Below the pieces are notes generated by a model. It ran no database searches, was not told the DNA's origin, and worked only from the letters and a program-made list of their open reading frames with translations. From positions 1 through 64,000 of the forward strand of contig CAYJGZ010000007.1 of assembly GCA_964370045.1 (NCBI GenBank): a stretch of DNA of 64,000 nt. The letters run 5' to 3'. Made by a program: the position numbers and the translations under genes. Within the stretch, counting starts at the first letter, position 1. Each line of letters begins with the position of its first letter. The DNA comes from JAAYCI01 sp964370045. GTDB taxonomy: Bacteria; Bacillota; Clostridia; Oscillospirales; Ruminococcaceae. Shown piece by piece: positions 41,869 to 51,431 of this stretch.

Positions 41869-43035
41869 ATGAGTGACGCATTTATTCCGCTGTCAGTGCC
41901 CAACTTTTCGGGCAACGAGAAAACATATACACAAAACGCCGTTGTGAGCGAGTGGGTATCCAGCGGCGGTGCGATGGTGGGCGAATTTGAGCAAAAGCTT
42001 GCGCAGTATGTGGGCGCAAAGGGCGCTGTCGCCACGGCAAGCGGCACAGCAGGCCTGCACCTTGCGCTGCTGGTGGCAGGCGTAAAGGCCGGGGATGAGG
42101 TCATCTGCCCAACGCTCACCTTCATAGCCGCAGTAAACCCCGTGCGCTACGCAAATGCGCACCCCCTCTTTATCGGCTGTGATGACAGCCTTTGCCTGTG
42201 CCCAAATGCGCTTGAGCGCTTTTGCGAAGCGCAGTGCGAAATGAGAGGGGGCGTTTTGCACAACAAAAACAGCGGCCGCCCCGTTACGGCGCTGATGGTG
42301 GTGCATGTGTTTGGCAACATGGCAAACATGCCCCGCCTTTGCGATATAGCCAAAAAATACAGCCTTGTGCTCATAGAGGACGCCACCGAGGCGCTGGGCA
42401 GCAGGTACGAGAGCGGCCGCTTTGCGGGCATGTACGCAGGGTGCATGGGGGATGTGGGCGTTTACAGCTTCAACGGCAACAAGATAATCACCACCGGCTC
42501 AGGCGGTATGCTCGTCAGCCGCCATGATGAGTGGCTTTCGCACGCAAAGCACCTGTCCACCCAAGCAAAAAGCGATGAAATACGCTACACCCACGACGAA
42601 ATAGGCTACAACTACCGCATGACAAACCTGCAAGCGGCGCTGGGGCTTGCGCAATTAGAACAGCTGGAGAGCTTCATCGCCCGAAAAAACGAGATGTACG
42701 CCCTGTACCATGAGCGCCTTTGCGGCAAAAAGGGGCTACGCTTGTTGCCGTTTGAAAAGGACGTGCGTAGTAACAGGTGGTTTTACAGCCTATTCACCGA
42801 GGGCTTTGCGCTAAGCCGTGAAGCGCTGATGCACGCACTGAGCGAGCAAAGAATACAAACACGCCCCATCTGGGGGCTTATCCACCTGCAAAAGCCGTAT
42901 TTGGGCAGTGGCGCATACGAGACGGACAAAGCACAAAGCTACCAAGAGCACGTGCTGAACCTGCCCTGCTCCACAAACCTTACAAATGCGGACATACAAA
43001 GGGTGTGCGATGCAGTGCTGAAAGCGGCGGAATAA
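41869..43035 (+). CDS. legC: LegC-family PLP aminotransferase
   Basis: 388 residues, DegT/DnrJ/EryC1 fold (type I PLP). The PLP Lys is K205 in YSFNGNKIITTGSGG; VLIEDATEALGS carries the Asp that contacts the pyridine N, and the N-terminus ASGTAGLHLAL binds the phosphate. The start IPLSVPNFSGNEKTYTQNAVVSEWVSSGG is that of LegC proteins, which aminate the 4-keto sugar made by LegB. AGAGG lies 9 bases before the ATG. Confidence 0.9.
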   Translation: MSDAFIPLSVPNFSGNEKTYTQNAVVSEWVSSGGAMVGEFEQKLAQYVGAKGAVATASGTAGLHLALLVAGVKAGDEVICPTLTFIAAVNPVRYANAHPLFIGCDDSLCLCPNALERFCEAQCEMRGGVLHNKNSGRPVTALMVVHVFGNMANMPRLCDIAKKYSLVLIEDATEALGSRYESGRFAGMYAGCMGDVGVYSFNGNKIITTGSGGMLVSRHDEWLSHAKHLSTQAKSDEIRYTHDEIGYNYRMTNLQAALGLAQLEQLESFIARKNEMYALYHERLCGKKGLRLLPFEKDVRSNRWFYSLFTEGFALSREALMHALSEQRIQTRPIWGLIHLQKPYLGSGAYETDKAQSYQEHVLNLPCSTNLTNADIQRVCDAVLKAAE

Positions 43036-43098
43036 TCCTCCTAATTGAGATACAAAAAAACCAACCCGACATCACCACCCATACCAAGTAATTTGGGG

Positions 43099-43185
43099 AG
43101 TGGACACATAGAGGCGATTTGGGATACGCTAAGTGCGAGAATAAGGCGGTATATCCTCCCCCGCCTGCGGCGGGGGAGGATATAC
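43099..43185 (-). repeat. Dispersed repeat R3, inverted copy with 17-bp hairpin
   Basis: AGTGGACACATAGAGG...GGGATACGCTAAGTGCGAGAATAAGG leads into a perfect 17-bp hairpin (43149-43185, GTATATCCTCCCCCGCC / GGCGGGGGAGGATATAC, TGC loop). It fills most of the gap between legC and the ptmE-like gene. It could double as a processing or partial termination site inside the operon, since seven A residues follow on the plus strand rather than T residues. Confidence 0.7.
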
Positions 43186-43246
43186 AAAAAAACCAAATCG
43201 CCGCCTTTATCCACACCCATAATTCACCCCGAAAGGAAACCATGCT

Positions 43247-44293
43247 GTGTTAATTGAGGAGCTTATCATACAGGGCGATATGCCTGCCATAGATGCCATG
43301 CGGCGGCTGGACGAGACGGGGCGACGCATACTTTTCATTGCGCCCGGCGGCATTTTGAAGGCGGTGCTGACCGACAGCGACATACGCAAGTACATTCTGC
43401 GTGGGGGCGAGCTTAGCCGCCCTGTGAGCGAGGTGGCAAACTACAGCCCCAAGTACCTACCCACCGAGCGGCGCAGTGAGGCGCGTGAGTTCATGCAAAA
43501 GCACATAATAAACGCACTGCCCATCTTGGACGTAAACGGGCGCATTGCGGATGTGGTGTTTTTGAACCTTTTGGAGGGAGTGGGCACGCAAAAGGTGCTG
43601 AACATGCCCGTTGTCATAATGGCGGGGGGGCTGGGCACACGGCTGTATCCCTACACAAAAATCCTGCCAAAGCCGCTTATCCCCGTGGGGGACGTGCCCA
43701 TTGTGGAGCGTGTGATGCAAAAGTTTGCGGCGTTTGGCTGTAGCGAGTTTACCATGATTGTAAACTACCGCAAAAATATGATTAAGAGCTACTTTTTGGA
43801 CAGCCCGTGCGAGCACGGCATACAGTATGTGGAGGAGGAGCAGCCGCTGGGCACGGGCGGTGGGCTTTCACTCTTGCAGGGGCGCATAAACGAGACGTTT
43901 TTTATGTCCAACTGCGACATTTTGGTGGATGCGGACTATGCGGACATTGCAAAGCATCACGCAAAGCAAAAAAACGACATAACGATGGTATGCGCCCTAA
44001 AGCAGTTTGTGATACCCTACGGCGTGGTGGAGCTGTGCGAGGACGGCACGCTAAACTGCATACGTGAAAAGCCACAGTCCAATCACCTGACGAACACCGG
44101 CATGTATGTGATAGAGCCACATGTGCTAAGCCAGATACCAAAGGACACAAAGCTCGGCTTTACGGACATAATAGCGCAGTGCAAGAGCAGTGGTGGGCGA
44201 GTGGGCGTGTACCCCATAGGCGAGGCCGGCTGGATGGACATGGGCCAGATGGAAGAGCTGGACGTGATGCGCCGCCGCTTTGAGAATGGGTAG
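43247..44293 (+). CDS. ptmE: CBS-domain nucleotidyltransferase (PtmE-like)
   Basis: 348 residues from a GTG at 43247 behind GAAAGG. Two N-terminal CBS repeats (about 1-115: GDMPAIDAMRRLDETGRRILFI..., NALPILDVNGRIADVVFL) are fused to a sugar-nucleotide transferase domain (VVIMAGGLGTRLYPYTKILPKPLIPVGDVPIVE from about 122, SNCDILVDADY, GTGGGLSLL). This CBS-NTP-transferase architecture matches PtmE of Campylobacter, which makes GDP-GlcN for the GDP branch of legionaminic-acid synthesis. By eye I cannot prove the GTP specificity. Confidence 0.85.
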   Translation: MLIEELIIQGDMPAIDAMRRLDETGRRILFIAPGGILKAVLTDSDIRKYILRGGELSRPVSEVANYSPKYLPTERRSEAREFMQKHIINALPILDVNGRIADVVFLNLLEGVGTQKVLNMPVVIMAGGLGTRLYPYTKILPKPLIPVGDVPIVERVMQKFAAFGCSEFTMIVNYRKNMIKSYFLDSPCEHGIQYVEEEQPLGTGGGLSLLQGRINETFFMSNCDILVDADYADIAKHHAKQKNDITMVCALKQFVIPYGVVELCEDGTLNCIREKPQSNHLTNTGMYVIEPHVLSQIPKDTKLGFTDIIAQCKSSGGRVGVYPIGEAGWMDMGQMEELDVMRRRFENG

Positions 44294-44336
44294 CTTCGTA
44301 TTATGGGTGTGGGCAAACGCAGTGAGTTAGGTTTTT

Positions 44337-44430
44337 GCTATATCCTCCCCCCCCCGCCTGCGGCGGGGGGGAGGATATAGCGCCTTCTTCTTGCACTTAA
44401 CGTATTCTAAATCACCTTTATATGTCCACT
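44337..44430 (+). repeat. Dispersed repeat R2 with long GC-rich hairpin
   Basis: GCTATATCCT-(C)9-GCC and GGC-(G)7-AGGATATAGC (44337-44381) form a near-perfect stem. It is followed by GCCTTCTTCTTGCACTTAACGTATTCTAAATCACC...TGTCCACT, the same flank as at 3411-3459. It lies between the ptmE-like gene and the yfhO-like gene. Confidence 0.7.
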
Positions 44431-44481
44431 TTCCGTATTATATAGGGCCGGCTAACAAATCCCCCCAAACGGAGGCACTAA

Positions 44482-47190
44482 ATGAAACGCACCGCCGCTT
44501 TGAAAGCCGCACAGCCGCTTTTGGGCAAAAGCACCCCCGGCTCGGACACTCGGCGCTACCTGCTTTTAACGCTCATCGCCGCCACCTGCATGGTTCTGCT
44601 TGTTTATGCGAACTTAGGTGTGTGGCCCATGGGCGACGGCAGTGTGCTCACGGGCGACCTAAAAGGAATTTATGTAAACCTTTTCTCCCACTTTAAGCGT
44701 GCGCTTTTTGAGGAGCAGGGCTTTTTCTACTCGTTTGACAAGGGGCTGGGCGGTGGGCTTATCGGTTTGTTTGCGTATTATGTCGCAAGCCCGTTTAACC
44801 TTATTTACCTGCTGTTCCCTGTGCAAAACTTTGCGGTGGCGGCAAGCATTGTGCTTTTGCTAAAAATAGTGCTGTCCTGCGTGTTTTTCTGCCTGTACCT
44901 GCGGTACAAGTTCCCACAGCTTGCGCTTTGGAGCGTGACGCTTTCGCTGTGCTATGGCTTTTGCTCTTACAGCATTGCGTATGCGCAAAACATCATGTGG
45001 CACGATGTCTTAGTGCTGCTTCCGCTGCTCTGCCTTTGTGTGGAGCGCATACTGCAAAATAAATCCTTTGTGCCGTATGCACTGCTTTTGGCGCTTGCCA
45101 TATTCGCAAACTTTTACATAGCGTTCATGGCCTGCATCTTCCTTGTGATATACTTTGTGTGGGCACAGCTTATTCGCACAAGGGAAAGCGGCGAAAGGGG
45201 CTTTGCCGCCTGGAAAGGCCCTCTTTGGCGCTTTGGGCTTGGCTCACTGCTCGCAGGTGGCGCAAACGCCGCACTGCTACTTCCCGTACTGTCCGGTGTC
45301 AGTGCGGCAAAGGGCGAAATACTATCCTACAGCTTTTCGTTTGAGACGCTTTTTTCGTTGGGGCAGCTCATCCCACGCTTTGCGCTGGGCGGCTTTGGCC
45401 TTTTTGAAAAAGAGTTTAGTGGCAACCTGCCCTTTATATACTGCGGTGCGCTAATATTTTTGCTGTGCATATGCTACTTTGCGGCGAAGGGCATATCCCT
45501 TTACGAAAAGCTTTTGAGCGGCGGCGTTATCCTGATTTTTGCGCTTTCGTTTTGGGTAGAGGGCATAAACAACCTGTGGCACGGCCTTACCGCACCCGTG
45601 TGGTTCCCCGCACGCTATTCCTTTATATTCTGCTTTTTCCTCATACTTCTTGCGGCGAGGGTTGTGGCAAAAAGGCTTGTTTCCTCCCGAACGCTCGTTA
45701 TTTCGGCGGTGCTCTTACTGCTGTTTTACATCGTTTGCTTTGCGGTTATACGGGGGGATATTCAGGGGCGCATCATCATGACAATGGGCTTTGTGCTCAT
45801 GTACTGCGCCTGCCTTTTGCCCCGAAACACAAACGAGGGCGGCCTTTTGGGGCGCATTTTGGGCGCACGGCTTTCGGGCTATTCCTCTGGTGCGCAGAGC
45901 ACGGATAAGCCGCACAGCGCCTTTTCCCCTGCGCAGAGCGCTATTCCTGCGGTGGTGCTGTGCGTGGCGGTGATGCTGGAGCTTATCCTCAACGCAAACT
46001 ACATTTCGGGCGGCCTTGAAAAATATCCGCTAAGCGTCGAGCAAAGCTTCATCTCGGATGCCTCCGCTACAATAGAGCACATCGAGGAGATTGACGAGGG
46101 CGGCTATCGCATTGCGGACGGCTTTTTCCACTCGCTGAACGACCCCATGCTTTTGGGCTATCGTGGCACCGCTCACTTCAGCTCCATACAGGACGTTTCT
46201 GCACAGTCTGCCCTGCAAACGCTGGGCTACCTCGCATACGACGGCGCAGGGCCATACCTGCACGGCAGTACCGCCTTTGCGGACAGCGTTTTGGGTATGC
46301 GCTATCTTGTTTCGGACGGTGTGTGGGATGTGGGCGGCCACTGGGAGGACAAAGGCGCACAAACACCCTACGCAGTGTACGAAAACCCCTACGCTTTCCC
46401 CCTGCTTTTTGCTGCTCACATGAACGAGAGCATGTTAAACGTTACGCCTGTGGACGGGGATATATTCGACAGGCAAAATATTGTGTATCAGTCGCTCATG
46501 GGCGAGGGGGTAATTTTGCAGGATGTCTCCTCACAAATATACGCCCCAAGCGGCGAAGTCAGCGGCCTGACAGGGGGGCTTTTGCCCATCGGCGCAAGCT
46601 ACGGAATTACCGCAGAGCAAAGCGGTGTGTATTATGCCTTCCTCTCCTATCCTTACCCGGAGATTGACATTTCGATAAACGGTGGCGAGCAAAGAAAGTA
46701 CCTCACCTCGCTGGACAAGGGCGTTGTACAGCTGGGCTACCTGCAAGAGGGGCAAAGCGCCGGTATAACCCTGCTCAATAGCATAGAGCTTTCGGCCATA
46801 CGCTTTGTGATGCTGAACGAGGAAGCGCTGGGCGAAATGTCCGCAAGCGCACAGCAAAACAGCGGCGACTTCACTATAGAGGACGGCTACGTGAGCGGCA
46901 GTATCACAGCGCAGCAGGGCATGATGCTCGCCACCTCCATCCCCTATGATGAGGGCTGGCAGGTGAGCATCAACGGCGAAAGCGTACCGCTGCAGCAGTG
47001 GGCAGGGGGGCTTATCTGCCTGCCGCTCGCCGAGGGGGAAAACAGGGTGGAGATGCGCTATCACGTAAGCGGCGCATCCGCTGTGGGCGTTGTGATAACC
47101 GTAACAAGCATTTTGGGCATCCTGCTTGCGGCGTTTTACGGGCGGCTGCGCAGGGTTTTTGCAAAAAATAAAACACTTCCAAATAAATAG
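44482..47190 (+). CDS. YfhO-family membrane protein
   Basis: 902 residues. About 12-13 helices in the first 500 residues, then a large outer domain and a last helix near residue 880. The first outer loop GDGSVLTGDLKGIYVNLFSHFKRALFEEQGFFYSFDKGLGGG is typical of YfhO, as is the late GWQVSINGESVPLQQWAGGLICLPLAEGENRVEMRY. YfhO proteins have GT-C topology; in Gram-positive bacteria relatives glycosylate (lipo)teichoic acids or wall polymers from undecaprenyl-phosphate sugars. Here, inside the nonulosonate block, it is probably a glycan-decorating transferase. legI follows after 12 bases. Confidence 0.87.
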   Translation: MKRTAALKAAQPLLGKSTPGSDTRRYLLLTLIAATCMVLLVYANLGVWPMGDGSVLTGDLKGIYVNLFSHFKRALFEEQGFFYSFDKGLGGGLIGLFAYYVASPFNLIYLLFPVQNFAVAASIVLLLKIVLSCVFFCLYLRYKFPQLALWSVTLSLCYGFCSYSIAYAQNIMWHDVLVLLPLLCLCVERILQNKSFVPYALLLALAIFANFYIAFMACIFLVIYFVWAQLIRTRESGERGFAAWKGPLWRFGLGSLLAGGANAALLLPVLSGVSAAKGEILSYSFSFETLFSLGQLIPRFALGGFGLFEKEFSGNLPFIYCGALIFLLCICYFAAKGISLYEKLLSGGVILIFALSFWVEGINNLWHGLTAPVWFPARYSFIFCFFLILLAARVVAKRLVSSRTLVISAVLLLLFYIVCFAVIRGDIQGRIIMTMGFVLMYCACLLPRNTNEGGLLGRILGARLSGYSSGAQSTDKPHSAFSPAQSAIPAVVLCVAVMLELILNANYISGGLEKYPLSVEQSFISDASATIEHIEEIDEGGYRIADGFFHSLNDPMLLGYRGTAHFSSIQDVSAQSALQTLGYLAYDGAGPYLHGSTAFADSVLGMRYLVSDGVWDVGGHWEDKGAQTPYAVYENPYAFPLLFAAHMNESMLNVTPVDGDIFDRQNIVYQSLMGEGVILQDVSSQIYAPSGEVSGLTGGLLPIGASYGITAEQSGVYYAFLSYPYPEIDISINGGEQRKYLTSLDKGVVQLGYLQEGQSAGITLLNSIELSAIRFVMLNEEALGEMSASAQQNSGDFTIEDGYVSGSITAQQGMMLATSIPYDEGWQVSINGESVPLQQWAGGLICLPLAEGENRVEMRYHVSGASAVGVVITVTSILGILLAAFYGRLRRVFAKNKTLPNK

Positions 47191-47202
47191 TGGGGTAAAA
47201 AC

Positions 47203-48198
47203 ATGAGCGTTTTGATAATAGCGGAGGCAGGGGTGAACCACAACGGCTCGCTTTCCTGCGCAAAAGAGATGGCTCTTGCGGCAAAAAATGCGGGTGCGGA
47301 TGTGGTAAAATACCAAACAGCGATGCCCGAGCTTGTGGTGAGCCGCTTTGCACAAAAGGCAGAGTACCAAAAGGAGACCACGGGCGAGGGCGAAAGCCAG
47401 CTTGAGATGATACGCAAGCTACACTTTGGCTTTGAGGCGCACACCGAGCTGAAAGCCTACTGCGACGAGATTGGCATAATGTATCTTTCCTCCGCTTTTG
47501 ATTTGCCCAGCGTGGATTTTTTGCAGGGGCTGGACATGCCCTACTTCAAAATACCCTCCGGCGAAATAACAAACCTGCCCTACCTTGAGCGGGTATCACG
47601 CACCCAAAAGCCGATAATCCTATCCACAGGCATGTGCACCATACCCGAAATAGAGGACGCCGTGGAGGTGCTGGAGCAAAACGGCGCAGGCAAAATAACG
47701 CTACTGCACTGCAACACGCAGTACCCCACACCTTTCGAGGACGCAAACCTGCTGGCCATGCTTGAACTACAGCGGGTGTTCGGCTTTGAGGTAGGCTTTT
47801 CGGACCACACGCAGGGCTTTGTGTGCGATGTTGCGGCGGTGGCGCTGGGCGCTGTGGTTATCGAAAAGCATTTTACACTGAATAAATCCATGCCCGGCCC
47901 CGACCACAAGGCAAGCCTTGATGTGGCGGAGCTTGCGGAAATGGTGAAAGCAATACGAATCACATCCGCCGCACTGGGCAGTGGAAAAAAGCGTGTAACG
48001 GCGAGCGAAGCGCAAAATAAAGATATCGCACGCAAGAGCATTGTGGCAGGTGTACCCATAAAAAAAGGGGAGACCTTTTCGGAGGATAACCTCGGCGCAA
48101 AGCGGCCGGGCAGCGGCATAAGCCCCATGTGCTGGTATGAGGTGCTGGGCAAGACCGCAAAGAGGGACTTTGCGGCGGACGAGCCGATAGAGCTATAA
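47203..48198 (+). CDS. legI: Legionaminate/N-acylneuraminate synthase (NeuB family)
   Basis: 331 residues. A NeuB-type TIM barrel (IAEAGVNHNGSL..., DVVKYQT, IMYLSSAFDLPSVDFL, KIPSGEITNLPYL, LLHCNTQYPTPFEDANL, GFSDHTQGF, EKHFTLNKSMPGPDHKASL) and a C-terminal SAF/antifreeze-like domain (about 272-331, RKSIVAGVPIKKGETFSEDNLGAKRPGSGISP). It condenses a 6-carbon amino sugar with phosphoenolpyruvate to a nonulosonic acid. The neighbouring legB/legC/ptmE-like genes favour legionaminate over N-acetylneuraminate. Confidence 0.92.
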   Translation: MSVLIIAEAGVNHNGSLSCAKEMALAAKNAGADVVKYQTAMPELVVSRFAQKAEYQKETTGEGESQLEMIRKLHFGFEAHTELKAYCDEIGIMYLSSAFDLPSVDFLQGLDMPYFKIPSGEITNLPYLERVSRTQKPIILSTGMCTIPEIEDAVEVLEQNGAGKITLLHCNTQYPTPFEDANLLAMLELQRVFGFEVGFSDHTQGFVCDVAAVALGAVVIEKHFTLNKSMPGPDHKASLDVAELAEMVKAIRITSAALGSGKKRVTASEAQNKDIARKSIVAGVPIKKGETFSEDNLGAKRPGSGISPMCWYEVLGKTAKRDFAADEPIEL

Positions 48199-48281
48199 AT
48201 TTTGCGTGTGTAAGTTTTTTTGAAATCTACAAAGTGCAAGCCGCAAAAGCCATATGCACATTCCCAAAAGGAGGAATGCCC

Positions 48282-49454
48282 ATGCACAAGGTCTTGGTGC
48301 TCACAGGCACACGTGCCGAATACGGCCTGCTTCGCCCTGTTTTGCAAAGGCTGAAGGATGCGCCCGACATAGACTTAGGGCTTATTGTCACGGGCGCACA
48401 CCTCTCACAGGCGCTGGGCGGCACGGCGAGCGAAATACGTGCGGACGACATGCCCATCTGTGCAGAAATCGACATACTGTCGAGCGAAGTGCAGGGCGGG
48501 CGCATGGGCACAGCACAGCGCACAGCACTTGCGCTTAATCTTTATTTAAGCTATCTTGCAAGCGTGCGCCCCGCCCCCGACGCACTGCTGCTCCTTGGCG
48601 ACCGCTACGAGGCGTTTGCGGCAGGGCAGGCGGCGGCACTGCTGAACATTCCGCTTGTGCACATCAGCGGAGGGGATGTCACGCAGGGTGCGGACGACGA
48701 CTGGTTTCGCCACTGCCTCACCAAGATGGCAAAGCTGCACTTTACCTCTTGCGAGGCGTACAGGCGGCGTGTCATTCGCATGGGTGAGGCACCCGATAGA
48801 GTGTTCAATGTGGGCGGCCTTGGGGATGAAAACATCCGCAGTATGCCGCTTTTGGACAAAGACACGCTAAATAAACAGCTCGGCTTTGCGCTTGAAAGCC
48901 CCTATGCGCTGTGCACGTTTCACCCCGAAACGCAGTCGTGCATTTCGCCCAAGGCGCAGGCAGAAACGCTCCTTGCGGCGCTGGACAAATTCTGCGACTT
49001 GTTTTGCCTGTTCACCGCCGCAAATGCGGACGCAGGCGGCGAGGAGATAAACGCCATCATCAGCGAGTGGTGTAACACACGCACAAACGCCGCTTTTGTG
49101 CCCTCTTTGGGCGTTTTGCGCTACCTCAGCGCCATGAAATATGCCACCCTCGTTGTGGGCAACTCCTCCTCGGGTGTGGTGGAAACCTCCTCGTTCGGCG
49201 TGCCCACTGTGGACATCGGCAATCGCCAAAAGGGTCGAGAGCGTGGCGAAAATGTGCTTAGCTGTGCGCTTTGCACGGATGACATTGCGGCGGCTGTTGC
49301 AAAGGCGCAAAGCGGCGAGTTCGCCGAAATTGCCAAAAAAACGCACAGCCCCTACCGTGGCAAGGATGCGAGCGGCGACATTGTGAAAACGCTGTGCCGC
49401 CTTTTGAAGGAGGGTGCACTGCGTGCTCCAAAGGAATTTTACGACGATATATAG
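48282..49454 (+). CDS. legG: Hydrolysing NDP-sugar 2-epimerase (LegG/NeuC family)
   Basis: 390 residues from the ATG at 48282, with AAGGAGG 7 bases upstream. GT-B-like UDP-GlcNAc 2-epimerase fold: VLVLTGTRAEYGLLRPVL at the N-terminus, LLLGDRYEAFAAGQAA, LVHISGGDVTQGADDDWFRH, TSCEAYRRRVIRMGE, then LVVGNSSSGVVETSSFGVPTVDIGNRQKGRERG. It releases the NDP and inverts C2, giving the substrate of LegI. Distinction from sialic-acid NeuC rests on the neighbours. Confidence 0.9.
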   Translation: MHKVLVLTGTRAEYGLLRPVLQRLKDAPDIDLGLIVTGAHLSQALGGTASEIRADDMPICAEIDILSSEVQGGRMGTAQRTALALNLYLSYLASVRPAPDALLLLGDRYEAFAAGQAAALLNIPLVHISGGDVTQGADDDWFRHCLTKMAKLHFTSCEAYRRRVIRMGEAPDRVFNVGGLGDENIRSMPLLDKDTLNKQLGFALESPYALCTFHPETQSCISPKAQAETLLAALDKFCDLFCLFTAANADAGGEEINAIISEWCNTRTNAAFVPSLGVLRYLSAMKYATLVVGNSSSGVVETSSFGVPTVDIGNRQKGRERGENVLSCALCTDDIAAAVAKAQSGEFAEIAKKTHSPYRGKDASGDIVKTLCRLLKEGALRAPKEFYDDI

Positions 49455-49473
49455 CTGAAAAGAGGGCGGTAAA

Positions 49474-50469
49474 ATGCGACTTTTAATTGTTGGGCTGGGT
49501 AGCATGGGCAAGCGCCGTGCACGGCTTTTGCACAGGATAGACCCTGCGTTTCACATTGCGGGGGTGGACAGCTCCCCCCAAAGGTGCGAGCAGGCGAAGG
49601 AGCTTGGCATAGCGGCGTTTGACAGCCTGCAAGCCGCCCTCAGTGCAGGGGCGTACGATGCGGCGTTTGTGTGCACTGCGCCGCTGTCCCACGCCGGGAT
49701 AACACGCCAGCTTTTGTGCGCTGGGGTGTCGGTTTTTTCCGAAATAAACCTTGTGAGCGATGGATATGACGAGCTTGTCGCGCTTGCCGAACAAAAAGGT
49801 CTCACGCTGTTTTTGAGCAGTACCATGCTCTACCGCTCCGAGATTGGCTATATTCATGACAGGGTGAAATCTTTCGATAAACCGCTAAATTACAGCTACC
49901 ACATAGGCCAGTACCTACCCGACTGGCACCCGTGGGAGGCCTACCAAAACTTTTTTGTGGGCGATGCACGCACAAGCGGCGTGAGGGAGATACTCGGCAT
50001 TGAACTGCCCTGGCTGTTTAGCACATTCGGTGCGGCAGAGGCGATGTTTGTGCACAAAAAACGCCTTAGCACGCTGAATATCGCCTATGAGGACAGCTGT
50101 TTTGTGGCGCTGAAGCACGAAAGCGGCGCTACGGGGTACCTTACGGCGGATGTTGTGTGTCCAAAGGCGGTGCGCAACCTTGAGGTTTTTGGCGAAGGAA
50201 TGCATCTTTTTTGGGAGGGCAGTCCCCACAGCCTGTACGACTTTGACACAGACACAAAGCAAAAACGCCAAATAGAGCTTTACGCAGATGCGGAGCAAAA
50301 CTCACAGTACAGCGACAATATTGTGGAAAATGCGTACACGGACGAGCTATTGAACTTTTTTGACGTGCTATCAAAAAAAGCCGCACCAAAGTGGGACTTT
50401 AGCAGGGACGCAGAGGTAATTACACTCATGGACGCCATTGAGGCAAACGGCGGAAAGGATAACGTATGA
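49474..50469 (+). CDS. Gfo/Idh/MocA-family oxidoreductase A
   Basis: 331 residues. The N-terminal Rossmann domain opens MRLLIVGLGSMGKRRARLLHR, with AFVCTAPLSHAG and SVFSEINLVSDGYDEL where the family usually has E-K-P (here E-I-N, so the usual catalytic Lys is missing). The C-terminal alpha/beta domain holds YHIGQYLPDWHPWEAYQNFFVG. It is likely to tailor the nonulosonic acid or an intermediate, as oxidoreductases such as PtmA/PtmF accompany Campylobacter clusters. Its stop overlaps the next start (ATGA). Confidence 0.83.
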   Translation: MRLLIVGLGSMGKRRARLLHRIDPAFHIAGVDSSPQRCEQAKELGIAAFDSLQAALSAGAYDAAFVCTAPLSHAGITRQLLCAGVSVFSEINLVSDGYDELVALAEQKGLTLFLSSTMLYRSEIGYIHDRVKSFDKPLNYSYHIGQYLPDWHPWEAYQNFFVGDARTSGVREILGIELPWLFSTFGAAEAMFVHKKRLSTLNIAYEDSCFVALKHESGATGYLTADVVCPKAVRNLEVFGEGMHLFWEGSPHSLYDFDTDTKQKRQIELYADAEQNSQYSDNIVENAYTDELLNFFDVLSKKAAPKWDFSRDAEVITLMDAIEANGGKDNV

Positions 50470-51431
50470 ACGTATTATTTGCGGGACTGGGCAGCATAGG
50501 CTGCCGCCACCTAAAAAACTTGAACGCACTGTGCGTGCGCAAGGGCATCAGCCTTGATGTAACGGCTCTGCGCTTTACGGGCAAGGCGCTCTCGGAGGAC
50601 GTGCGCTCGCTGGTGGACAAAGAGGTGCGCACACTGCCCGAAAATGAACGCTATGACATTGCTTTTATCACCGTACCCACCCACCTACACGCACTGGTGC
50701 TGGAGGGGTTGCGGGATAAGGTGGACTGCTTTTTCATCGAAAAGCCCATCTTTGAGGCGGCGAGCTATGCGCCCGAGCTTTTGGGCCTTTCGCCGGAACA
50801 AAAGGCGTACGTGGCCGCCCCCATGCGCCACACTGCGCTTTTCGCCGCACTGAAAAAACGACTGCAAAACACCCGTGTCTACTCCGCAAGGGCCATCTGC
50901 TCAAGCTACCTGCCCCAGTGGCGGCCACAGCAGGATTACCGTGAAAATTACTCGGCACATCGTGCAATGGGTGGTGGAGTGGCGCTGGACCTCATACACG
51001 AGTGGGACTATATTATAGACCTTTTCGGCTTTCCCACACAGTGTGCCGCTCTGCAGGCAAACGTGTCCCATCTCGAGATTGACTCGGAGGATATTTCGCT
51101 TTACATCGCACGTTATCCACAGCTTTTATGCGAAGTTCACCTTGATTATTTCGGGCGCACCTACCGCCGCATTTTGGAGCTGTTTTGCGAGGACGGCACT
51201 ATTGTCGCAAACTTTGGCAAAAACACACTGTATCTGCTAAACGAGGACGGCACCACCACCGAAACCTACGAGGAAGAGCCAAACCGCCGCTACGAGCGTG
51301 AGATGGAGTGGTTCTTGGAGTATGCGCAAGGGGCGCACGCCCAAAGCCTGAACAGCCCTGCACATGCCGTGGAGGTGCTGAAGGTTGCACTTTGCCAAAT
51401 GGAGGATGCCGACACATGCCAAAGCAAATAA
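50466..51431 (+). CDS. Gfo/Idh/MocA-family oxidoreductase B
   Basis: 321 residues. The N-terminal MNVLFAGLGSIGCRHLKNL nucleotide-binding motif, FITVPTHLHALVL and FFIEKPIFE with the conserved E-K-P Lys. The C-terminal domain has HRAMGGGVALDLIHEWDYIIDLFG. Unlike protein A it keeps the E-K-P signature, so the two may form a catalytic/non-catalytic pair. It is coupled upstream to A and its end overlaps legF by 16 bases. Confidence 0.85.
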   Translation: MNVLFAGLGSIGCRHLKNLNALCVRKGISLDVTALRFTGKALSEDVRSLVDKEVRTLPENERYDIAFITVPTHLHALVLEGLRDKVDCFFIEKPIFEAASYAPELLGLSPEQKAYVAAPMRHTALFAALKKRLQNTRVYSARAICSSYLPQWRPQQDYRENYSAHRAMGGGVALDLIHEWDYIIDLFGFPTQCAALQANVSHLEIDSEDISLYIARYPQLLCEVHLDYFGRTYRRILELFCEDGTIVANFGKNTLYLLNEDGTTTETYEEEPNRRYEREMEWFLEYAQGAHAQSLNSPAHAVEVLKVALCQMEDADTCQSK

